Shown here one piece after another: positions 59,439-64,000 of a stretch of 64,000 bases of DNA (position 1 is the stretch's first letter; every line of letters starts with the position of its first letter). The stretch comes from Chitinophagales bacterium (lineage in GTDB: Bacteria; Bacteroidota; Bacteroidia; Chitinophagales; Chitinophagaceae). The notes beneath the pieces were generated by a model that was not told where the DNA came from, searched no databases, and saw only the letters and a list, made by a program, of their open reading frames with translations. Location of the stretch: contig JACJXQ010000008.1 in NCBI GenBank assembly GCA_020636495.1, positions 2,046,001 through 2,110,000 on the forward strand, written 5' to 3'. Both the position numbers and the translations under genes were made by a program.

Positions 59439-60156
59439 TATCATATTTATTAGCGATACACTCCAGATGAGCCCCTTTCCAGCCACCGCCTTCAGCTTTG
59501 TAGTACGAGATGTTATAATCATCGAACCTGCTTTCAGACATCATTTTATCCAGATCATCGTGTGTCATATAGTTGGTTACCCATCTTTTGTCTAAAGCCT
59601 CTTTGATCTTACCCGGCAATAATGGGTAGGCAGTTTCTGCAAGCCTGCGTTTCAGGTTCTTCCTGTCATTCAGGTCAACGGCAGTGAAGTATATGGCGCC
59701 GTCATCATTCAGCAGGCTAAACAATTTATCGCATATCTCTTTTGTAAAAGGGGCATGCTCTGCCAGTACTCCTATCGAATAGATGAAATCAAACTTTTCA
59801 TTGCCGAAATCATAGTCAAATACACTACCTTCTATTAAGTTTATTACCGGGATATTCACCTCTTCGCTTTTCAATGGCGTCTCTGCAAGTTTCAGCATCG
59901 GCCCAGAGATATCTATACCAGTCAGTTCAACGGTATTTTTCAGTGCGTGGAAGTACCTGCCTGTGCCGCAACCTACTTCTAATACTTTGATAGGCCTTTT
60001 GAAGCTTGCGGTCAACTCCTGCAACAGAGGGACAAAGTGGTTATAGTCAGGCATATCTACATACAGGTCGTCAAAGTGCCTGTATTTTTCCGAATAGTCC
60101 TGGTTATATAAATTAACCGTTTTTTCGTCGCATATGGTATGGTTTGTATTCAGCAT
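59413..60156 (-). CDS. Class I SAM-dependent methyltransferase
   Basis: 247 residues. Motif I is VLEVGCGTGRYFHAL, followed by LTGIDISGPML and FDFIYSIGVLAEHAP, the class I methyltransferase fold. The first 50 residues are polar. The substrate is unknown; the C-terminal YKAEGGGWKGAHLECIANKYDT resembles small-molecule methyltransferases. It overlaps the tail of the GT2-DUF2062 gene by 26 bp. Start ATG 60156. Confidence 0.85.
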   Translation of the reverse strand: MLNTNHTICDEKTVNLYNQDYSEKYRHFDDLYVDMPDYNHFVPLLQELTASFKRPIKVLEVGCGTGRYFHALKNTVELTGIDISGPMLKLAETPLKSEEVNIPVINLIEGSVFDYDFGNEKFDFIYSIGVLAEHAPFTKEICDKLFSLLNDDGAIYFTAVDLNDRKNLKRRLAETAYPLLPGKIKEALDKRWVTNYMTHDDLDKMMSESRFDDYNISYYKAEGGGWKGAHLECIANKYDTIARPLFV

Positions 60157-60210
60157 CTTACATTGCTTTTTTTGTTATTGTAAATATATCGCCGCTACAC
60201 CACCGACAAC

Positions 60211-60237
60211 AAAAAAGCCGTGGTGATTAACCACGGC
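60211..60237 (-). terminator. Terminator after rpoD
   Basis: GCCGTGGT and ACCACGGC (perfect 8-bp stem, loop of 5), with six T following on the minus strand, 24 nt after the sigma factor stop. Confidence 0.9.
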
Positions 60238-60260
60238 TTAACAATCTTATTAGCAAATCA

Positions 60261-61118
60261 TTAACCTAAGTAGCCTTTCAGAGAGTTGCTGTAACGTGCT
60301 TTTTGCAGACGTTTGATAGCACGCTCTTTGATCTGGCGGATACGCTCTTTTGTCAGGTCATATTTCTGTCCTATTTCCTCTATGGTAGGGCCATTATCAC
60401 CCTCCAGCCCGAAATAAGCAGATAGTATCTCTGCCTCGCGTACGCTCAGCGATTTAAGTATTCGATGTATCTCGCTGCGTAAAGAATCTTTCATCACATC
60501 ATCATCTGTCACGTCACCACCTGCCAGCAGGTCCCCCATAGCCACGTCTTCAGCTTCATGCACAGGAGCATCAAGTGAAGTATGTCGGGTATTAGTAGTA
60601 AATATGTTGGTTACTTCCGTTTCGCTCATCTCCAGGATGCTGGCCAGTTCTTCGGTAGAAGGTTCACGCTCATTAGCCTGCTCAAAAGCTATATATGCTT
60701 TATTTGCTTTGTTATACGTGCCTATTTTATTCTGTGGCAAACGAACAAGACGTCCCTGCTCAGCCAAAGCCTGTAAAATAGACTGGCGGATCCACCATAC
60801 TGCGTAAGAGATGAATTTGAAACCTTTGGTCTCGTCAAAACGCTGAGCGGCCTTTATCAGGCCAAGGTTCCCTTCGTTTATAAGATCACTCAGGCTTAAA
60901 CCCTGGTGCTGATATTGCTTGGCTACAGATACTACGAAACGTAAATTCGCTTTTACCAGCTTCTCCAATGCTACCTGGTCGCCCATGTGTATACGCTGGG
61001 CAAGGGTAGTCTCCTCCTCAGGTGCGATCATTGAAATTTTACTGATCTCCTGCAGGTATTTCTCTACAGCTTGCGAATCACGGTTGGTAATCTGAGTGGC
61101 AATTTTTAACTGCCTCAT
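60261..61118 (-). CDS. rpoD: RNA polymerase primary sigma factor (sigma-70/RpoD-like)
   Basis: 285 residues, the short form typical of Bacteroidota, without region 1.1. Region 1.2/2 includes AVEKYLQEISKISMIAPEEE, LVKANLRFVVSVAKQYQHQGLSLSDLINEGN and FISYAVWWIRQSILQALAEQ (regions 2.1-2.4); region 4 is PTIEEIGQKYDLTKERIRQIKERAIKRLQ (helix-turn-helix, -33 recognition). This protein should read the TAnnTTTG/TTG promoters seen across the window. A 365-bp gap with dyads lies upstream. Its start is ATG 61118. Confidence 0.95.
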   Translation of the reverse strand: MRQLKIATQITNRDSQAVEKYLQEISKISMIAPEEETTLAQRIHMGDQVALEKLVKANLRFVVSVAKQYQHQGLSLSDLINEGNLGLIKAAQRFDETKGFKFISYAVWWIRQSILQALAEQGRLVRLPQNKIGTYNKANKAYIAFEQANEREPSTEELASILEMSETEVTNIFTTNTRHTSLDAPVHEAEDVAMGDLLAGGDVTDDDVMKDSLRSEIHRILKSLSVREAEILSAYFGLEGDNGPTIEEIGQKYDLTKERIRQIKERAIKRLQKARYSNSLKGYLG

Positions 61119-61196
61119 AATGGTATGTATTTAAAATGTACAATCAATTAATATGTCTTCTCCGGATTAATAGGTTCCTCACTTTAATAGACGGTT

Positions 61197-61214
61197 AAAC
61201 TTTAAAAAAAGTTT
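61197..61214. repeat. 7-bp inverted repeat upstream of rpoD
   Basis: AAACTTT (61197-61203) and AAAGTTT (61208-61214) around a 4-nt AAAA centre. Confidence 0.4.
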
Positions 61215-61252
61215 GTTCGTATTTGAATTAATCCCTAATTTCATAATCCCGC

Positions 61253-61272
61253 AAAATGTGTTCCAACATTTT
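61253..61272. repeat. AAAATGT-N6-ACATTTT dyad upstream of rpoD
   Basis: AAAATGT (61253-61259) and ACATTTT (61266-61272) are perfect complements. The same arms occur, joined, in the palindrome at 45449-45466. Confidence 0.5.
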
Positions 61273-61443
61273 AGATCTACCGACTATAAAACACGCCAAA
61301 ACCACTATTGTTCATTTAAATTCCTTTTCAGGATTGTGTCTTATGTACCTTATGGATTTCCTCTATGTCTGTATAGGTGATTAAATTCTGCCCCTTTCTC
61401 ACCAATTCTGCCTGTAAAAGTACATTCCCTCTGTCAAAATAGC

Positions 61444-61451
61444 TACCTTTG
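61444..61451 (+). promoter_or_regulatory. -7 promoter element for the acyl-CoA dehydrogenase
   Basis: TACCTTTG, a perfect match, 32 nt before ATG 61484. Confidence 0.6.
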
Positions 61452-61483
61452 CGCGTCATATTAACGTCAACTTTAACACTTTT

Positions 61484-62662
61484 ATGCAGAAAGACCTGTA
61501 TCAACATCCGGATTATTATCTTTTAGATGAATTATTGACTGACGAACAGAAGCTGATTCGTGATTCTGTCAGGTCATTTGTTAAAAAGGATATTTCCCCG
61601 ATCATCGAGGAATATGCCCAAAAAGCCGAGTTCCCTGAGCAGATCATCAATGGACTGGGAGAACATGGTTGTTTCGGCCCATTTATCCCCCAGGAGTATG
61701 GCGGAGCCGGTCTTGATTATACTACATATGGTATCATGATGCAGGAACTGGAGCGAGGTGACTCAGGTGTACGTTCTACAGCCTCTGTACAGGGGTCCCT
61801 GGTAATGTACCCGATATATAAGTACGGAAGCGAAGAGCAGAAGAAAAAATACCTGCCTAAGCTGGCTACAGGCGAAATGATGGGATGTTTTGGCCTGACA
61901 GAACCAGATCATGGTTCAAATCCGGCCGGAATGACCACTAATTTTAAAGATGCAGGTGACCATGTGATACTGAACGGTGCCAAAATGTGGATATCCAACG
62001 CTCCTTTTGCTGACATAGCGGTTGTTTGGGCTAAGGATGAGAACAGTGACATCCGTGGTTTGGTAGTAGAGCGTGGTATGGAAGGTTTTACGACACCAAC
62101 CACACATGGCAAATGGTCTTTACGAGCTTCTGCTACCGGCGAGTTGGTGTTTGATAATGTAAAAGTGCCTAAAGAGAACATATTCCCTGAAATAAAAGGA
62201 CTGAAAGGCCCTCTGGGCTGTCTGTCAAGTGCGCGTTTCGGCATTGCATGGGGCGCATTAGGTTGTGCAATGGACTGCTACGACACAGCATTGCGCTATG
62301 CTCAGCAACGTATACAGTTCGGCAAGCCGATAGCTGGTTTCCAGCTTACACAGAAGAAACTGGCCGAAATGATCACAGAAATTACCAAAGGGCAACTGCT
62401 GGTTTGGCGCTTAGGTACGCTGCGTAACGAAGACAGGGCAACTCCGGCTCAAATATCAATGGCTAAACGAAACAGTTGCGAAATAGCGCTGAAAATAGCC
62501 CGCGAGGCCAGGCAGATACTGGGTGGTATGGGTATTACAGGCGAATTCAGTATTATGCGCCATATGATGAACCTGGAATCTGTAGTAACCTACGAGGGTA
62601 CGCATGATATACATCTGCTTATAACAGGTATGGATGTAACTGGTATAAATGCCTTTAAATAA
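61484..62662 (+). CDS. Acyl-CoA dehydrogenase, glutaryl-CoA dehydrogenase-like
   Basis: 392 residues. It begins with the acyl-CoA dehydrogenase N-domain (LLTDEQKLIRDSVRSFVKKDI), then SGVRSTASVQGSLVMYPI with Arg97, which in glutaryl-CoA dehydrogenase binds the carboxylate end of the substrate, FGLTEPDHGSNPAGM (FAD), and the base Glu371 in VVTYEGTHDIH. In the family it makes crotonyl-CoA plus CO2 from glutaryl-CoA in lysine and tryptophan breakdown. A terminator-like dyad follows. Confidence 0.88.
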   Translation: MQKDLYQHPDYYLLDELLTDEQKLIRDSVRSFVKKDISPIIEEYAQKAEFPEQIINGLGEHGCFGPFIPQEYGGAGLDYTTYGIMMQELERGDSGVRSTASVQGSLVMYPIYKYGSEEQKKKYLPKLATGEMMGCFGLTEPDHGSNPAGMTTNFKDAGDHVILNGAKMWISNAPFADIAVVWAKDENSDIRGLVVERGMEGFTTPTTHGKWSLRASATGELVFDNVKVPKENIFPEIKGLKGPLGCLSSARFGIAWGALGCAMDCYDTALRYAQQRIQFGKPIAGFQLTQKKLAEMITEITKGQLLVWRLGTLRNEDRATPAQISMAKRNSCEIALKIAREARQILGGMGITGEFSIMRHMMNLESVVTYEGTHDIHLLITGMDVTGINAFK

Positions 62663-62674
62663 TTGTTAGTACTC

Positions 62675-62726
62675 AAGGGTTAGTATTTAGTGCTTGTTTG
62701 AAGATTAACTACTAACCCTTCTTTTT
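62675..62726 (+). terminator. Terminator after the dehydrogenase
   Basis: AAGGGTTAGTA (62675-62685) and TACTAACCCTT (62710-62720) form an 11-bp stem with a 24-nt loop; CTTTTT follows. It overlaps the stop codon of the convergent NTF2-like gene. Confidence 0.6.
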
Positions 62727-63146
62727 AACTAACAATTCTATTTTATCCTTCTCGTTGACGGATATAGCAGCTTCAATTTTCCACTGATTGTGCTCGTCTA
62801 GTTTCAATATGTACTGATAATCGCAGTCGTATATTGCTCTTCCTTTAGCATTGCTGTATGTCCATGTAAGATTTACCTGCACTATTCGGTCTGTAATGGG
62901 TCTTTTACTCCTGATATCTGGTGTAGCCTCAGTAATGCCATGTACATTATAGAACCTCTTACTTTGGTTGATCAGGCCCTCCAGTTTGGCGGCAGTAGTA
63001 TATACCAGTGTAGAATCGTCGGCTATGAAGCTGCAGGGTAGTGCATGGCACTTTGCCAGGTATTTACTGTCATGGTTGATTACGGCATTAGCATAAGCTT
63101 CAAAAAAATCGTTGATCCTGTAGAGCGGATGACTCTTATCCTGCAT
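62712..63146 (-). CDS. NTF2-like protein, unknown function, with a strong Shine-Dalgarno
   Basis: 144 residues, starting MQDKSHPLYRINDFFEAYANAVINHD. The pattern of a helical start followed by beta strands (YDCDYQYILKLDEHNQWKIEAAISV) suggests an NTF2/SnoaL-like fold; the function is unknown. Unlike its neighbours it has an AGGAGG 7 nt before the ATG, plus a -7/-33 promoter. It converges on the acyl-CoA dehydrogenase gene. Confidence 0.65.
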   Translation of the reverse strand: MQDKSHPLYRINDFFEAYANAVINHDSKYLAKCHALPCSFIADDSTLVYTTAAKLEGLINQSKRFYNVHGITEATPDIRSKRPITDRIVQVNLTWTYSNAKGRAIYDCDYQYILKLDEHNQWKIEAAISVNEKDKIELLVKKKG

Positions 63147-63153
63147 GGCAATT

Positions 63154-63159
63154 CCTCCT
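63154..63159 (-). promoter_or_regulatory. Strong Shine-Dalgarno AGGAGG for the NTF2-like gene
   Basis: The minus strand reads AGGAGG, 7 nt before ATG 63146. This is unusual here: other starts in the window lack one. Confidence 0.75.
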
Positions 63160-63175
63160 TTTGTTATGTATAATA

Positions 63176-63183
63176 CAAAGTTA
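63176..63183 (-). promoter_or_regulatory. Promoter (-7 with -33) for the NTF2-like gene
   Basis: The minus strand reads TAACTTTG, with TTG at 63205-63203, 19 bp upstream. Both elements match the Bacteroidota consensus. Confidence 0.7.
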
Positions 63184-63252
63184 GGGTATCATTTTGCCAC
63201 GACAATTTATTGCCTGATATATTTCTTTTGAGACGATGATAAGAGCAGGCAT

Positions 63253-63285
63253 AAAAAAACAGCTACCACTTTGAGGTAGTAGCTG
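63253..63285 (-). terminator. Terminator after the Cys-rich small lipoprotein
   Basis: On the minus strand a 10-bp stem (one G-U pair) with a 6-nt loop spans 63285-63260, followed by seven T. Confidence 0.85.
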
Positions 63286-63323
63286 CAATATAAAACAAGT
63301 TATAACAAATGCATTTGAGAGGC

Positions 63324-63572
63324 CTAGTACAAGGCGCAGGTCTCAACAGTTTTTATGCCTTCTTTTTCATACTCACCTGAACCTTCTTCACATATCTGTT
63401 GCGCATTCTTCTTGGTATCGGTCAGGGGATATTCATTTATCAAAGTGTCGGGCAGCCCGGGCTGTCCGCTATAAGCAATTTCACATTGACATATATAATC
63501 CTGCGTGCACGAAGTTGTTCCAAATATGACAAAAGAAACAAAACCGGCTAACAGCACTGAGCGTAATTTCAT
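63324..63572 (-). CDS. Small Cys-rich predicted lipoprotein, paralogue of 17268-17546
   Basis: 82 residues; signal peptide with lipobox TTSC (LAGFVSFVIFGTTSC). The mature part has CQC and two more single Cys, like the lipoprotein at 17268. It has its own terminator. The family is not recognised. It is probably a small periplasmic or outer-membrane lipoprotein with a disulfide or metal site. Confidence 0.6.
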   Translation of the reverse strand: MKLRSVLLAGFVSFVIFGTTSCTQDYICQCEIAYSGQPGLPDTLINEYPLTDTKKNAQQICEEGSGEYEKEGIKTVETCALY

Positions 63573-63735
63573 GAATCAGTTATTTAACGGTTGAAGATAA
63601 AATGAATTTTCCACATCCACAAACACAAATTAGTTTAAATATGTGTTTCCTATGAATAATAAGGGTTAATTCTCAGGGTTTTATCCACGCTCTTTAACCT
63701 GCCGGTAATACTTCACACGTAGGAGCTGTCCCGTT

Positions 63736-63767
63736 TGTCCCGTGTCCCATAAGTGGGACACGGGACA
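63736..63767. repeat. Perfect 14-bp hairpin upstream of the DUF58 gene
   Basis: TGTCCCGTGTCCCA and TGGGACACGGGACA with a TAAG loop. No T-run on either side, so it is not a standard terminator. Confidence 0.75.
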
Positions 63768-63847
63768 CTTGTATGAACTATTTAACAGTTTTCGTATCAT
63801 GACAACAGACAAAAAGACTAACTTTAATTGTAGCATAAAACAGTAAG

Positions 63848-64000
63848 ATGTTATTAGAACGGTCACAGTTAGACAACCTGGAACTTTTAGCCAAACAGGT
63901 AGTAGAGGGGTTTATTATTGGTTTGCACAAGAGCCCATTTCATGGCTTTTCTGTAGAGTTTGCGGAGCACAGGCTATATAACAACGGCGATCCGTTGCGA
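63848..64000 (+). CDS. DUF58 domain protein (partial, runs off right edge)
   Basis: 51 residues from ATG 63848, open to the end of the window. The translation (LLERSQLDNLELLAKQVVEG, then GLHKSPFHGFSVEFAEHRLYNNGDPLR) matches the start of DUF58 proteins, which usually lie beside moxR and batA in Bacteroidota. No moxR gene is upstream here. A one-mismatch -7 (TAACTTTA, 63819-63826) precedes it. Confidence 0.85.
   Translation, partial: MLLERSQLDNLELLAKQVVEGFIIGLHKSPFHGFSVEFAEHRLYNNGDPLR

Larger units (their letters stand above)
61119..61483. other. 365-bp gap between rpoD and the dehydrogenase gene, with two dyads
   Basis: No gene seen. Holds AAACTTT/AAAGTTT (61197-61214), AAAATGT/ACATTTT (61253-61272) and the promoter at 61444. 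I find no TAnnTTTG match for rpoD. Confidence 0.55.

Noticed and set aside
63681..63866. 61-residue open frame on the minus strand
   Set aside because: It covers the hairpin and the promoter of the DUF58 gene, with no family features.

Overview
The window looks like an ordinary chromosomal segment of a Bacteroidota bacterium, most likely a Chitinophagales/Sphingobacteriales-type organism. The evidence is: two proteins with type IX secretion C-terminal sorting domains; many genes preceded by the Bacteroidota -7 promoter TAnnTTTG and almost none by a Shine-Dalgarno sequence; a primary sigma factor of about 285 residues without region 1.1; BatD/BatE proteins; many short lipoproteins; and a Bacteroidota-style cytochrome oxidase cluster with two subunit III genes. 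I saw no insertion sequence, prophage, CRISPR array or rRNA. One tRNA gene, tRNA-Ser(GGA), is present.

Layout. 1-1903: the 5' part of a membrane glycosyltransferase and a lipoprotein archaemetzincin, both on the minus strand. 2014-7102: gyrA, a TPR protein and an acyl desaturase. 7173-9518: a small lipoprotein, a second desaturase and a lipid A-type acyltransferase (lipid envelope genes). 9637-12053: a RhlE-type helicase and unknowns. 12174-18788: a formate dehydrogenase locus (fdhD, a small conserved protein, a fused NuoE/NuoF diaphorase subunit and the molybdopterin catalytic subunit). 18935-26863: secreted proteins of unknown function, a GNAT enzyme, a DUF2254 membrane protein and two T9SS cargo proteins. 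27124-34393: MscS, then heme O synthase, cytochrome oxidase subunits III, III and IV, SCO, DUF420 and a 71-residue CxxC membrane protein, followed by a DUF2807 lipoprotein, a DUF2147 protein and an iodotyrosine-deiodinase-like flavoprotein. 34447-39710: a secreted unknown, frr, an IscA-type protein, a lone ABC ATPase and a HerA-like ATPase. 39810-44868: tRNA-Ser, then a BatD-BatE-deacetylase-TatD operon with ATGA overlaps, and an SDR. 45583-55578: DUF983, biotin carboxylase, glutathione peroxidase, an Ig-like lipoprotein, an S9 peptidase, a heme-binding protein, exonuclease III, a zinc metallopeptidase and a porin. 56562-64000: a C45-like acyltransferase, a GT2-DUF2062 fusion, a methyltransferase, the primary sigma factor, a glutaryl-CoA-type dehydrogenase, small unknowns and the start of a DUF58 gene.

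How they work together. The cyoE-cox-SCO-DUF420 run builds and matures an aa3-type oxidase; its catalytic subunits I and II lie elsewhere. The formate dehydrogenase would feed NADH to the respiratory chain. Two desaturases plus an LpxL/HtrB-type acyltransferase point to membrane lipid tuning.

I found no clear new defence or mobile system. The best leads are regulatory or RNA-scale: a strong AGGAGG Shine-Dalgarno in a genome that otherwise avoids it; a 22-bp G-U rich hairpin ahead of mscS; a TGACG/CGTCA array ahead of fdhD; a triple 10-bp repeat plus 18-bp palindrome ahead of the DUF983 gene; a 14-bp perfect hairpin ahead of the DUF58 gene; and promoters so close to start codons that several mRNAs should be leaderless. 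Among proteins, the lipoprotein archaemetzincin and the deiodinase homologue stand out.
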